From: Adhaeribacter soli
GTDB lineage: Bacteria; Bacteroidota; Bacteroidia; Cytophagales; Hymenobacteraceae
Reading direction: 5' to 3'
Assembly: GCF_008727925.1 (NCBI RefSeq)
Contig: NZ_VTWT01000012.1
Location: forward strand, 62,001-126,000
Length of the DNA: 64,000 bases
Below, piece after piece: positions 25,229 through 33,672 of the stretch. The position numbers were made by a program, and so were the translations under genes. The first letter of the stretch is position 1. Every line of letters starts with the position of its first letter. Below the pieces are notes generated by a model. That model did no database searches. It saw nothing but the letters and a program-made list of their open reading frames with translations, and had not been told where the DNA came from.

Positions 25229-25257
25229 CAAAGGTAAACGAAGTTTTCTAAACCAAA
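25229..25257 (-). promoter_or_regulatory. Promoter of the small Thr-rich lipoprotein
   Basis: Minus strand TTTG (25254-25257), 17 bases, TACCTTTG (25229-25236): a full Bacteroidota promoter, 31 bases before ATG 25197. Confidence 0.8.
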
Positions 25258-25274
25258 CAACACCCTGAAAAATT

Positions 25275-26588
25275 TTATTTCTTCTTATAGATCACGTTGA
25301 TCGGAACTCCCTCAAAGCCAAAGTGTTTGCGGATTTTATTTTCCAGAAAACGGGTGTACGATTCGCGGATATACTGCGGCAAATTGCAGAAAAACGCAAA
25401 AGTAGGGTTGTGCGTCGGGATCTGGGTTACGTATTTGATCTTCACGAACTTCCCTTTTATGGATGGCGGCGGGTAGTTTTCGATCTCCTTCAGCATCACT
25501 TCGTTCAGCTTGGAGGTGGAGATTTTCATCCGTTTGTTTTCGTAAACCTCGATCACTTTCTCGATGGCCTTGTGCACGCGCTGCTTCGTTAGTACCGAGG
25601 TGAAAATGATCGGCATGAAATTGTGCGGCGCCAGTTTTTCGTAGATCATCTCTTCGAATTCCTTGGCCGTGTTGGTGCCTTTATCTTCTACCAGGTCCCA
25701 CTTGTTCACCAGAATTACCACGCCTTTTTTATTCTTGATGGCCAGCCCGACAATGTTCACGTCCTGGGCTTCAATACCGCGCGTGGCATCGATCATAACC
25801 ACAGCTACGTCCGACTCTTCCAGCGCCCGGATAGAACGCATTACGGAGTAGAACTCGATGTCTTCGTGCACTTTGGTTTTGCGGCGAAGACCGGCCGTAT
25901 CGATCAGAATAAACTCTTTACCGAAGGATTTGTAGCGCGAGTGAATGGAATCGCGCGTGGTACCGGCAATGTCGGTTACAATGTTGCGTTCTTCGCCTAA
26001 CAGCAGGTTCACAAACGAAGATTTACCTACGTTCGGGCGGCCCATGATGGCAATTTTCGGAATGCCTTCGTCCGGATTCTCTTCGTCTTCCGTTTTAAAG
26101 TGCTTCACTACTTCGTCCAGCAGATCGCCGGTGCCGGAACCGCTTTGCGACGAGATCGGGAAAACCTCTTCGCCTAAACCCAACGCATAAAACTCGCCGG
26201 CCTGGTGTCCCCGCTGGAATGTATCGGCTTTGTTGGCTACAATGTAAATTGGTTTTTTGGAGCGGCGGAGTACGTTCGCAAATTCTTCGTCGAGGCCGGT
26301 AACGCCGGCTTCCACGTCTACCATAAACAGAATTACGGTGGCTTCGTTAATGGCCAGTTCTACCTGCTTCCGGATCGATTCTTCGAAAATATCATCCGAA
26401 CCGTGTACGTAACCGCCGGTATCTACCACGGTAAAGTTTTTGCCGATCCACTCAGCATAACCGTAGTGGCGGTCGCGGGTTACGCCGCTTTCATCGTCCA
26501 TGATGGCTTTGCGTTGGCCAACCAAACGGTTAAAAAAAGTTGATTTGCCGACGTTAGGCCGGCCTACAATTGCTACAATGTTTGCCAT
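25275..26588 (-). CDS. der: Ribosome biogenesis GTPase Der (EngA)
   Basis: Der helps assemble the 50S ribosomal subunit. The 437 residues contain two tandem G domains, each with GRPNVGKS (residues 8-15 and about 183-190), DTGG/DTAGL switch II motifs and NKAD/NKWD specificity motifs, followed by the C-terminal KH-like domain (PTFAFFCNLP, then HFGFEGVPINVIYKKK). Start ATG 26588. It lies downstream of era on the same strand, with a 354-base gap of repeats between them, so co-transcription is possible but uncertain. Confidence 0.97.
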   Translation of the reverse strand: MANIVAIVGRPNVGKSTFFNRLVGQRKAIMDDESGVTRDRHYGYAEWIGKNFTVVDTGGYVHGSDDIFEESIRKQVELAINEATVILFMVDVEAGVTGLDEEFANVLRRSKKPIYIVANKADTFQRGHQAGEFYALGLGEEVFPISSQSGSGTGDLLDEVVKHFKTEDEENPDEGIPKIAIMGRPNVGKSSFVNLLLGEERNIVTDIAGTTRDSIHSRYKSFGKEFILIDTAGLRRKTKVHEDIEFYSVMRSIRALEESDVAVVMIDATRGIEAQDVNIVGLAIKNKKGVVILVNKWDLVEDKGTNTAKEFEEMIYEKLAPHNFMPIIFTSVLTKQRVHKAIEKVIEVYENKRMKISTSKLNEVMLKEIENYPPPSIKGKFVKIKYVTQIPTHNPTFAFFCNLPQYIRESYTRFLENKIRKHFGFEGVPINVIYKKK

Positions 26589-26723
26589 TGTGGTAAAAAA
26601 TTTGGTAATGTTTCAGCCCCTCATTCTTCGTAGGAGTATCCGAATTAAGTAAAATGGTATTCCTGTTGCCTGAAATTCTACAACAGAACCAAGTGTGGGC
26701 TTGCAGCCCGGTAATATTTTATT

Positions 26724-26816
26724 GTCTGAATCAGGATTTTCAGGATTAACAGAATTTTCAGGATTTAATATTTGAAATTCTGTTAATTCTAAAATTCTGA
26801 AAATTCTGATTCTGAC
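26724..26816. repeat. Foldback repeat, family CAGGATTTTCAGGATT
   Basis: Arms 26724-26763 and 26774-26816 form an imperfect inverted repeat (GTCTGAATCAGGATTTTCAG against its complement) with a spacer of about ten bases. It belongs to the GTCTGAA...GATTT group also seen at 16459-16610, 27995-28041, 30920 and 61245-61512. Confidence 0.8.
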
Positions 26817-26905
26817 TTTTCAGGCCTGAAAGCCTAGTATTTTTTACTGCTTATTATAAGGGTTAGGTATCACTTTTATCAGTCTTTTTTACTCTTCAAA
26901 GAAAA

Positions 26906-26941
26906 GTCCTGTGTCTAGCGTCTTGATACTTGTGTCTAAAA
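26906..26941. repeat. Solo arm of the AGACACAAG family after era
   Basis: The complement of this 36-base stretch (TTTTAGACACAAGTATCA...) aligns closely with 60024-60059 and shares the AGACACA(A/G)GA core with the arms around the four-helix-bundle gene. It begins one base beyond the era stop codon. Confidence 0.75.
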
Positions 26942-26942
26942 A

Positions 26943-27830
26943 TCAACTTCCCTTATACCCAAACCGCGATAACGATTTCGGATCACTGCGCCAGTTTTCT
27001 TTTACTTTCACGAAAATTTCGAGGAACACTTTTTTCTGGAAGAAATCTTCGAGATCTACGCGGGCCTGTGAACCTACCTTTTTCAGCATTTCGCCGCCGT
27101 GGCCAATGATGATGCCTTTCTGGCTCCGGCGTTCTACGATGATTTCAGCGCGCATCCGGATAATATTTTCGTCTTCCTTAAATTCCTCGATCACTACTTC
27201 GCAACTGTAAGGAATTTCTTTTTTGTAGGTCAGGAAGATCTTTTCGCGGATCATCTCGGCCGCAAAGAAACGCTCGGGCTTGTCGGTTAGTTCATCTTTG
27301 GGGAAATAAGCCGGGTGCTCGGGCAAATGCTTCAGAATAAGCTCAAAAACCTTGTCGGTATTTTTCTTATTAAGCGCCGAGATCGGGATAATTTCTTCGG
27401 CCTGCACTTTGTCTTTCCAGTAATTTATCTTTTCCAGCACCTCATCGGAAGTAGCCTGATCCGTTTTATTGATGAGCAGCAGGATCTTCGCTTTTGATTT
27501 CTCGAGGCGTTTGATCACTTCGTCTTCGTCCCATTTTTCGTAGATATCCGTCACGAACAGCACCACATCCGCATCTTCCAGACTGCCGCGCACAAATTCC
27601 ATCATGCTTTCGTGCAGTTCGTATTTCGGCTGAATAATGCCCGGCGTATCGGAATACACGATCTGGAAATCGTCGCCGTTCAGAATACCCATAATGCGGT
27701 GGCGCGTGGTCTGGGCTTTGGAGGTAATAATCGAGAGGCGTTCGCCAACCAGCACGTTCATCAGGGTCGATTTCCCAACGTTGGGTTTCCCGATAATGCT
27801 GACAAATCCGGCTTTGTGAGGCGTTTCCAA
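26943..27830 (-). CDS. era: GTPase Era
   Basis: Era binds 16S rRNA and acts in 30S subunit maturation. The 295 residues show G1 GKPNVGKST at 14-22, DTPGI for G3 near 61, NKTD for G4 near 120, and the C-terminal KH domain with GIIIGHGGEMLKKVG. The start is TTG at 27830: an in-frame TAA at 27843-27845 leaves only ATT or TTG as choices. It is the first gene of the era-der run, with a promoter just upstream. Confidence 0.96.
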   Translation of the reverse strand: METPHKAGFVSIIGKPNVGKSTLMNVLVGERLSIITSKAQTTRHRIMGILNGDDFQIVYSDTPGIIQPKYELHESMMEFVRGSLEDADVVLFVTDIYEKWDEDEVIKRLEKSKAKILLLINKTDQATSDEVLEKINYWKDKVQAEEIIPISALNKKNTDKVFELILKHLPEHPAYFPKDELTDKPERFFAAEMIREKIFLTYKKEIPYSCEVVIEEFKEDENIIRMRAEIIVERRSQKGIIIGHGGEMLKKVGSQARVDLEDFFQKKVFLEIFVKVKENWRSDPKSLSRFGYKGS

Positions 27831-27857
27831 AATAGTAGTTAATTAGGTTTGAACTTG

Positions 27858-27865
27858 CAAAGATA
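27858..27865 (-). promoter_or_regulatory. -7 element of era
   Basis: TATCTTTG on the minus strand, an exact consensus match 27 bases before the TTG start; no convincing -33 element. Confidence 0.6.
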
Positions 27866-27952
27866 CGAATTTCGATGGTTCGATTTATCGATATTCGTAG
27901 GTTCGACTTTTTTAGAGAAAATGGATAGCGTTTTAAAGCCTGTTTGGACTAT

Positions 27953-28132
27953 GTAGGGACAGGTCGCGACCTGTCCGCACGTTATCTGATTAATTGCCTG
28001 AACACGATCTTTAAGATTCAAAAGATTGACAGGATTTTTGATAAGCGGGTAAGGATAGAGATTATATTTGTTTGATAAGATCGGGAATGCGTGATCAGGA
28101 ATGTGTGCGGACAGGTCGCGACCTGTCCCTAC
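27953..28132. repeat. Perfect foldback repeat, family GGACAGGTCGCGACCTGTCC, with a nested element
   Basis: Arms 27953-27980 and 28105-28132 are 28-base perfect inverted repeats; each contains the 20-base palindrome GGACAGGTCGCGACCTGTCC. The 124-base spacer carries a second repeat (27995-28041) that matches the complement of 61468-61512, so one family has entered the other. The right arm ends 17 bases before the -33 element of the ferrochelatase gene. Confidence 0.92.
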
Positions 28133-28149
28133 TGTTTTTTGGTGCTGGG

Positions 28150-28179
28150 TTTGGGGTCAAAACTAAATACCTATCTTTA
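28150..28179 (+). promoter_or_regulatory. Promoter of the ferrochelatase gene
   Basis: TTTG (28150-28153), 18 bases, TATCTTTA (28172-28179; one base off consensus), 24 bases before ATG 28204. It places transcription start downstream of an in-frame upstream ATG at 28072, which excludes that longer start. Confidence 0.75.
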
Positions 28180-28203
28180 CAGTTTAATCCCGAAAAAGAA
28201 AAT

Positions 28204-29238
28204 ATGGCAACTACTCCCCTTACGGGCGTTTTACTTATAAATTTAGGCACGCCCGATTCTCCTGAAGTTCCGGATGTGCGCAAATACCTCCGCGAATTTT
28301 TAATGGACGGCCGCGTGATCGATATGCCGGCGCCGCAACGTTTTATGCTCGTAAACGGCGTTATTGCGCCGTTTCGTGCGCCGAAATCTTCGAAGGTTTA
28401 CAAAGAGCTTTGGGACGAACGCGGCTCACCGCTGCTTTACTACAGCCAGGATCAGCAGAAACTGTTGCAGGAAAAACTGGGCAAAGATTATCACGTGGCC
28501 TTAGGCATGCGGTACCAGAACCCGAGCATCGAAAGCGCTTTGGAAGAACTCCGGAAGAAAGATGTAGATAAAATAATTGTGATCTCGCTTTATCCGCAAT
28601 ACGCTTCGGCAAGCACCGGCACTTCTACCCAGAAGGTGATGGATATTGTAAGCAAGTGGGAAGTAATTCCGAGCATTTCGTTCATCAACCGTTTTGCCGA
28701 CGATCCGGGCTTTATCAAGACCATTGCCGCCATCGGCCGCAGTTACATGGAGAAAGAAAAGTTCGATCACTATGTTTTTAGCTACCACGGCATTCCGGAA
28801 CGGCAGATCTTAAAGGCATCGAACGGCGGCTATTGCCAGCTTTCCGATAAATGCTGCAGCACCTACAACAAGAAAAACCGCTACTGCTACCGCGCCCAAT
28901 GCTACGAAACCACCCGTCTTGTAGCCAAAGAACTCGGTTTGCGCGAAGATCAATACACGGTGGCGTTCCAATCCCGGTTACAAGCGCGCATCAAAGACCC
29001 TTGGATCAAACCTTACACCGACGAAGTAATTGCCGAAATGCCGAAAAAAGGAATTAAGCGCGTGTTGGCCTTCAGCCCGGCGTTTGTGGCCGATTGTTTG
29101 GAAACTACTGTTGAAGTTGGGCGCGAGTTCAAGGAAATTTTTGAGGAAGCCGGCGGCGAACACTGGCAATTAGCTGAGAGTTTAAACACGCACCCGATCT
29201 GGATCGACACGCTGAAAGATATGGTGCTGCGGAGTTAG
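28204..29238 (+). CDS. hemH: Ferrochelatase
   Basis: It inserts ferrous iron into protoporphyrin IX at the end of heme synthesis. The 344-residue protein has the family landmarks LLINLGTPDSPEVPDVRKYL, SYHGIPERQ with the metal-binding His, and FSPAFVADCLETTVE with the conserved Glu. A Cys-rich insertion (GGYCQLSDKCCS, then NRYCYRAQC) places five Cys within 24 residues; some bacterial ferrochelatases hold a [2Fe-2S] cluster in such an internal segment, so a cluster is plausible here. Start ATG 28204 follows from the promoter position. Confidence 0.95.
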   Translation: MATTPLTGVLLINLGTPDSPEVPDVRKYLREFLMDGRVIDMPAPQRFMLVNGVIAPFRAPKSSKVYKELWDERGSPLLYYSQDQQKLLQEKLGKDYHVALGMRYQNPSIESALEELRKKDVDKIIVISLYPQYASASTGTSTQKVMDIVSKWEVIPSISFINRFADDPGFIKTIAAIGRSYMEKEKFDHYVFSYHGIPERQILKASNGGYCQLSDKCCSTYNKKNRYCYRAQCYETTRLVAKELGLREDQYTVAFQSRLQARIKDPWIKPYTDEVIAEMPKKGIKRVLAFSPAFVADCLETTVEVGREFKEIFEEAGGEHWQLAESLNTHPIWIDTLKDMVLRS

Positions 29239-29261
29239 TTTCTTAAAGTATAATTGTATAA

Positions 29262-29301
29262 ATCAAAAGACCCGGCATCTTCCGATGCCGGGTCTTTTGA
29301 T
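29262..29301 (+). terminator. Terminator after ferrochelatase
   Basis: A perfect 18-base stem (29262-29279 with 29284-29301) with TTCC loop; T-rich flank on both strands, so it can also stop the convergent small membrane protein gene. Confidence 0.9.
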
Positions 29302-29321
29302 TTTATTTACAGCCAACCTGT

Positions 29322-29555
29322 TTACTTCATTAAGGTCCCTATTAACATCATAACTCCAGCTAAGATTATTAAAATGAGCGCTTTAAACATATTGCTTGTA
29401 GATCGAATGGGAAAGTAAACTCCAAAAAAGATGAGCACCCCTAAAAAAGCAGGTATTAAACCTCCTGCAACTGAGTCATACTCACTTAAAGCTCCACCTA
29501 ATATTCCACCTGCAACTAAATAGATTGTCAGGAACACATCACTTCTATACACCAT
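29322..29555 (-). CDS. Small membrane protein, unknown
   Basis: A 77-residue protein with about three hydrophobic segments (residues 7-22, 32-48 and 57-75) and few charged residues; no known family. It starts at ATG 29555. The coding sequence is clearly richer in A and T than its neighbours, which may mean recent arrival. Terminator hairpins on both sides isolate it from the genes around it. It might be a transporter accessory or stress protein, but nothing shows this. Confidence 0.6.
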   Translation of the reverse strand: MVYRSDVFLTIYLVAGGILGGALSEYDSVAGGLIPAFLGVLIFFGVYFPIRSTSNMFKALILIILAGVMMLIGTLMK

Positions 29556-29575
29556 CTAAGTAATAAATTAAAGTG

Positions 29576-29610
29576 AAAGTCCCGGCCTCTTCCGAAGCCG
29601 GGACTTTTTT
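29576..29610. terminator. Terminator-like hairpin after the cysteine desulfurase gene
   Basis: Stem AAAGTCCCGGC/GCCGGGACTTT (29576-29586 with 29597-29607). The T-run is stronger on the plus strand; on the minus strand it follows the desulfurase stop by 20 bases. Confidence 0.7.
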
Positions 29611-29630
29611 ATGCTGAAACGCTATTGTTT

Positions 29631-30773
29631 CTAAGCGTGAATGTTCTGGTACATTTTGGCCAGCGTAGCGGCAGCGTAATCGATTTCTTCCGGCGTATTG
29701 TATTTACTGAAAGAGAAACGTACTGCACCGCGGTTCGGATCTACGCCCAGAGCCTGCAGCACGTGGGAACCGACATTGGTTCCGCTGGTACAAGCACTGC
29801 CGCCCGAAGCTGAAATTTTATTGATATCTAAGTTAAAGAGCAGCATTTCGTTCATTTCCGAAGGCGGCAGGCTTACGTTCAGCACCGTATATAAGCTCTT
29901 ATCCGCAAACTCCGAATTCCCGTTGAACCGTACGTCTTCGATCTGCTCTTTCAGTTTGGTGATCATCCGGTCTTTCAAACCCTGAATGTAGGTTTGGTGT
30001 TCAGCCATGTCGCGGTAAGCAATTTCCAGGGCTTTGGCCAGACCGATAATGCCGTACACGTTCTCGGTACCGCCGCGCATGTTACGTTCCTGGGATCCGC
30101 CATGAATTAAAGGCTGCACTTTCACATTTGCATCTACATATAAAAAGCCAACGCCTTTCGGGCCGTGGAATTTATGCGAAGAACCCACCAGGAAATTTAC
30201 CGGCAAGGTTTGCAGGTCGTGTTTGTAGTGGCCCATGGTCTGCACGGTATCGGAATGGAAAACGGCATCGTACTTTTTGCAGATCTCCCCTATCGTTTGA
30301 ATGTCGTTCAGGTTGCCGATCTCGTTGTTGGCGTGCATCACCGAAACGATGGAGCGCGGATTATTGGCCAGCAATTCTTCCAGGTGATTCAGATCCAGCG
30401 TACCGCGTTCGTCGTGCTTCAGGTAGCTGAGTTTTACGCCGTCGTGCTTCTCCAGATTCTCCATGGTGTGCAGCACGGCGTGGTGCTCCATCCGGTCGGT
30501 AATGGCGTGCTTGATTCCCAGGGTGCGGGCCGTGCAGGTAATAGCCGCATTATCCGCCTCGGTACCGCCGGAAGTAAAGAAAATTTCGGAAGGCGAAGCG
30601 TTTAAGAGCGTGGCTACCGTTTTCCGGGCGCCTTCTATGGCGGCGCGCACCTGCCTTCCGTGCGCATGAATGGAAGAAGGATTGCCGAAATGTTCGAGCA
30701 TAAAGGGCGCCATGGTATCGAAAACTTCCTTATCTAAAGGAGTGGTCGCCGCATTGTCGAGGTAAACACGCAT
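29631..30773 (-). CDS. Cysteine desulfurase (NifS/IscS family)
   Basis: A PLP enzyme that takes sulfur from cysteine for Fe-S clusters or thiolated tRNA. The 380 residues show YLDNAATTPLDKEV at the start, SGGTEADNAAI near 70, the PLP lysine in GSSHKFHGPKG near 200 and the active-site Cys in SGGSACTSG near 325. The Cys loop is short and the protein is nearest to the NifS/IscS class I type. No IscU or SUF genes are adjacent. Its mRNA begins at a good -7 element about 80 bases upstream. Confidence 0.92.
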   Translation of the reverse strand: MRVYLDNAATTPLDKEVFDTMAPFMLEHFGNPSSIHAHGRQVRAAIEGARKTVATLLNASPSEIFFTSGGTEADNAAITCTARTLGIKHAITDRMEHHAVLHTMENLEKHDGVKLSYLKHDERGTLDLNHLEELLANNPRSIVSVMHANNEIGNLNDIQTIGEICKKYDAVFHSDTVQTMGHYKHDLQTLPVNFLVGSSHKFHGPKGVGFLYVDANVKVQPLIHGGSQERNMRGGTENVYGIIGLAKALEIAYRDMAEHQTYIQGLKDRMITKLKEQIEDVRFNGNSEFADKSLYTVLNVSLPPSEMNEMLLFNLDINKISASGGSACTSGTNVGSHVLQALGVDPNRGAVRFSFSKYNTPEEIDYAAATLAKMYQNIHA

Positions 30774-30778
30774 ATATT

Positions 30779-31225
30779 TTAATTAGAAATTAAAAATTAG
30801 AAATTGTTAAATCAGCAATACTGAAACAGAATTTCAAAATGAAAGATTTACAAATATAAGGGTTTCAGTTCTAAATGGTTCCTTTGTTGGCTATTTACTG
30901 CCGAAAAGCTACCGTTTTTGTCTGAACTATGATTTATTTGATTCTTATGATTTTCCTGATCCTATGGCGCCATGAATCCAATATGCCATGATTTTTGATT
31001 TTCCATTCTAGGATTTTGACTTCCCATTGCAGGATTTTGATTTTTCCCAATTGTACGGGCCGGGCTTGTCCCCGCCCCACGCATATTGATCCCCAAATTA
31101 TTGCTTCCCCACATCATTCCAAATAGCCAAAACGCTACACAATTAAAGCAAAAAAGCCCGCCACTTTGCAGCAACAGGCTTTCCTAAGTAAAAATTTCTA
31201 ATTTCTAATTCTTAATTTCTAATTA
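30779..31225. repeat. Nested foldback region between desulfurase and phosphoglucosamine mutase genes
   Basis: An outer AT-rich pair (30779-30808 and 31190-31225; ATTAGAAATTAAAAATTAGA against its complement) encloses GTCTGAACTATGATTTATTT (from 30920), several GATTTTTGATTTTCC-like words, and GTACGGGCCGGGCTTGTCC (31053 on). The inner pieces match 16537-16610 in opposite orientation. A weak hairpin AAAAAAGCCC...GGGC-like at 31149-31180 may be a terminator. No gene in these 455 bases. Confidence 0.75.
30851..30858 (-). promoter_or_regulatory. -7 element of the cysteine desulfurase gene
   Basis: Exact TATATTTG on the minus strand, 77 bases before ATG 30773, leaving a leader of about 70 bases. Confidence 0.6.
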
Positions 31226-31228
31226 AAA

Positions 31229-32617
31229 TCAGGCTTTCTCCGAAATTATTTCCTTGATATCGCCGATGATCTTATTCGCAAGATGCTCAGCGGTAGAATT
31301 GGTATCGGATTCAGCATAAATACGGATAATAGGCTCGGTATTCGATTTACGCAGGTGTACCCACTCTTTATCGAATTCGATCTTTACGCCATCTATTGTG
31401 TTTACCGGTTGCTTTTTGTAGCGGTTCTGCATTTGTACCAGCACCTCGTCTACGTTTATTTCCGGCGTTAATTCGATCTTGTTTTTAGAAATATAGTAGT
31501 TCGGGTAAGAAGCCCGCAAACGCGTCATGCTCAGGTTTGCTTTGGCCAGGTGCGTCAGGAACAAGGCAATTCCCACCAGCGCATCGCGGCCGTAGTGCAG
31601 TTCCGGGTAAATAATACCGCCGTTGCCTTCGCCGCCGATTACCGCGTTCTGCTCTTTCATCATTTTCACCACGTTCACCTCGCCTACTGCTGAAGCAAAG
31701 TACTGCCCACCGGCTTTTTCGGTTACGTCGCGCAGGGCACGGGTAGAAGAAAGGTTGGAAACCGTGTTGCCCGGCTTATTCTTCATAATATAATCGGCCA
31801 CAGCCACCAGCGTATATTCTTCGCCGAACATGCTGCCGTCTTCGCAGATCAGCGCCAGACGGTCTACATCCGGATCAACTACAATGCCCAGGTCGAACTT
31901 GCCTTTTTCCAGCACGCGGGAAATATCGCGCAGGTTTTCCGGCAACGGTTCCGGATTGTGGGCAAAATTACCGTCCGGCTCGCAGTACAGTTTTTCGATC
32001 TGGGTTACGCCCAGTGCTTCCAGCAGCATCGGCACGGCAATTCCTCCGCTGGAGTTTACCGCATCTACTACTACCCGGAAATTTTTAGCTTTAATGGCCT
32101 CTACGTCTACCAAAGGCAGACTTGTAATGGCTTTAATATGTTTTTTCAGGTAATCGGCAGTAGAATATTTGCCGAGTTTGGTTACCTGTTCAAATTCAAA
32201 GTTTTCGCTTTCGCCGATCTCTAATACCAGCTTGCCTTCCTCGTCGTTAATGAATTCGCCTTTATCGTTCAGTAACTTTAAAGCGTTCCACTGTTTCGGG
32301 TTGTGGCTGGCTGTAAGAATAATCCCGCCGCCGGCTTTCTTGGCCGGAACGGCTAATTCCACGGTTGGCGTGGTAGATAAACCTAAGTCAATTACATTTA
32401 TGCCCAAGCCCTGCAGCGTTGCCGCTACCAGCTTGCTTACCATTTCGCCGGAAAGCCGGGCATCGCGCCCAATAACAATCGTGTTGTTCTGCGTGGTTTG
32501 CAGCACCCACGTTCCGAAAGCAGCAGCGTATTTTACTACATCAACCGGCGTTAAGGCTTCACCTGCCTTACCCCCGATCGTTCCTCTGATTCCTGAGATT
32601 GATTTTATTAAAGCCAC
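31229..32617 (-). CDS. glmM: Phosphoglucosamine mutase
   Basis: It converts glucosamine-6-phosphate to glucosamine-1-phosphate for UDP-GlcNAc and cell-wall synthesis. The 462-residue alpha-D-phosphohexomutase shows SISGIRGTIGG at the start, the phosphoserine loop TASHNPKQWNALK near 100, the Mg loop DPDVDRLAL near 240, GGEGNGG for sugar specificity and RKSNTEPIIRIYAE for phosphate binding. I start at GTG 32617 (ALIKSISGIRG): the upstream ATG at 32671 would put the promoter inside the gene and add an AT-rich tail absent from the family as I know it. Related phosphomannomutase activity cannot be excluded. Confidence 0.9.
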   Translation of the reverse strand: MALIKSISGIRGTIGGKAGEALTPVDVVKYAAAFGTWVLQTTQNNTIVIGRDARLSGEMVSKLVAATLQGLGINVIDLGLSTTPTVELAVPAKKAGGGIILTASHNPKQWNALKLLNDKGEFINDEEGKLVLEIGESENFEFEQVTKLGKYSTADYLKKHIKAITSLPLVDVEAIKAKNFRVVVDAVNSSGGIAVPMLLEALGVTQIEKLYCEPDGNFAHNPEPLPENLRDISRVLEKGKFDLGIVVDPDVDRLALICEDGSMFGEEYTLVAVADYIMKNKPGNTVSNLSSTRALRDVTEKAGGQYFASAVGEVNVVKMMKEQNAVIGGEGNGGIIYPELHYGRDALVGIALFLTHLAKANLSMTRLRASYPNYYISKNKIELTPEINVDEVLVQMQNRYKKQPVNTIDGVKIEFDKEWVHLRKSNTEPIIRIYAESDTNSTAEHLANKIIGDIKEIISEKA

Positions 32618-32644
32618 GAATTCTTCTTTTAAATAAATTAACTG

Positions 32645-32671
32645 CAAAAGTAATGATTCAATATCAAACAA
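32645..32671 (-). promoter_or_regulatory. Promoter of glmM
   Basis: Minus strand TTG (32669-32671), 16 bases, TACTTTTG (32645-32652), 27 bases before GTG 32617. It settles the start choice. Confidence 0.65.
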
Positions 32672-32847
32672 GTAAGAAAAACTTAAGCTCTTTTACTTCC
32701 GCGCTTAGTTTCTCATTTTCCAGTCGTTAACTTCAGGTTTTCACCATAACATAATGCTTTGAACTGCGCTTCCTGAAACCGCCAAAGCGTACGGTTCATG
32801 CCTGAAAAACTACGCACTATTTTCCGGAACCTCAGCCACTTTCCGCT

Positions 32848-32855
32848 TATATTTG
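32848..32855 (+). promoter_or_regulatory. -7 element abutting mazG
   Basis: Exact TATATTTG ending 5 bases before ATG 32860. Transcription from it would start at or next to the ATG, giving a leaderless mRNA. Confidence 0.5.
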
Positions 32856-32859
32856 TAAA

Positions 32860-33672
32860 ATGGAAAATACAGTTTTTGCCGATTCTCCCCGCGGCCGCCA
32901 GCTCCAGGCGTTCAACCGCCTTTTAGATATCCTCGACGATCTCCGCGAAAAATGCCCCTGGGACCGCAAACAAACCCTGCAGAGCCTTCGCCACCTGACC
33001 ATAGAAGAAACCTACGAGCTTTCCGATGCCATTATGCGCAACGATATTCCGGAACTAAAGAAGGAACTCGGCGACATTATGCTGCACATGGTCTTCTACG
33101 CCAAAATTGCTTCCGAACTGAAAGCCTTCGACCTGGCCGATGTACTCAATGCCCAGTGCGACAAGCTCATCTTCCGGCACCCGCACATTTACGGCGACGC
33201 CAAAGCCGAAACCGAAGAACAGGTGAAACAAAACTGGGAGCAATTAAAATTAAAGGAAGGCAATAAATCGGTGTTAGGTGGCGTTCCTGTTTCATTACCG
33301 GCACTTGTTAAGGCCATGCGCATTCAGGAGAAAGCCCGTGGCGCCGGTTTCGATTGGGAGAAAAAAGAACAGGTATGGGAAAAAGTAGAAGAAGAACTCT
33401 CCGAATTCAAATCTGAATTTAATATGGTTGCGCCGGAAGAGTTGGACCGCGAAAAAGCCACCGGCGAGTTTGGTGACCTTTTATTTTCCCTGGTAAATTT
33501 TGCCCGGTTCATCGATATAAACCCGGAAGAAGCCCTGGAAAGAACCAACCTGAAGTTTATCCGGCGCTTTCAGTTTCTGGAAACCGAATCGGCCAAAGAC
33601 GGTAAAAATCTGCGGGATATGAACCTGGAAGAAATGGACAGTTATTGGGAGAAGGCAAAAAAAAGTGAATAA
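32860..33672 (+). CDS. mazG: Nucleoside triphosphate pyrophosphohydrolase MazG
   Basis: MazG hydrolyses NTPs to NMP and PPi, removing damaged nucleotides and, in E. coli, lowering ppGpp under starvation. The 270 residues hold two all-alpha MazG domains: the first has CPWDRKQTLQSLRHLTIEE with EExxE-like TIEETYELSDAI and GDIMLHMVFYA; the second has VEEELSEFKSE and EFGDLLFSLVNFAR. Length matches full two-domain MazG. No MazEF toxin pair is nearby. It stands alone between glmM (divergent) and the TonB locus. Confidence 0.95.
   Translation: MENTVFADSPRGRQLQAFNRLLDILDDLREKCPWDRKQTLQSLRHLTIEETYELSDAIMRNDIPELKKELGDIMLHMVFYAKIASELKAFDLADVLNAQCDKLIFRHPHIYGDAKAETEEQVKQNWEQLKLKEGNKSVLGGVPVSLPALVKAMRIQEKARGAGFDWEKKEQVWEKVEEELSEFKSEFNMVAPEELDREKATGEFGDLLFSLVNFARFIDINPEEALERTNLKFIRRFQFLETESAKDGKNLRDMNLEEMDSYWEKAKKSE

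Noticed and set aside
25198-25263. Longer start of the small Thr-rich lipoprotein
   Set aside because: It would include the full TTTG/TACCTTTG promoter and bury the signal peptide.
32618-32671. Longer GlmM start at ATG 32671
   Set aside because: The promoter TACTTTTG lies in this stretch and the added residues do not fit the family.
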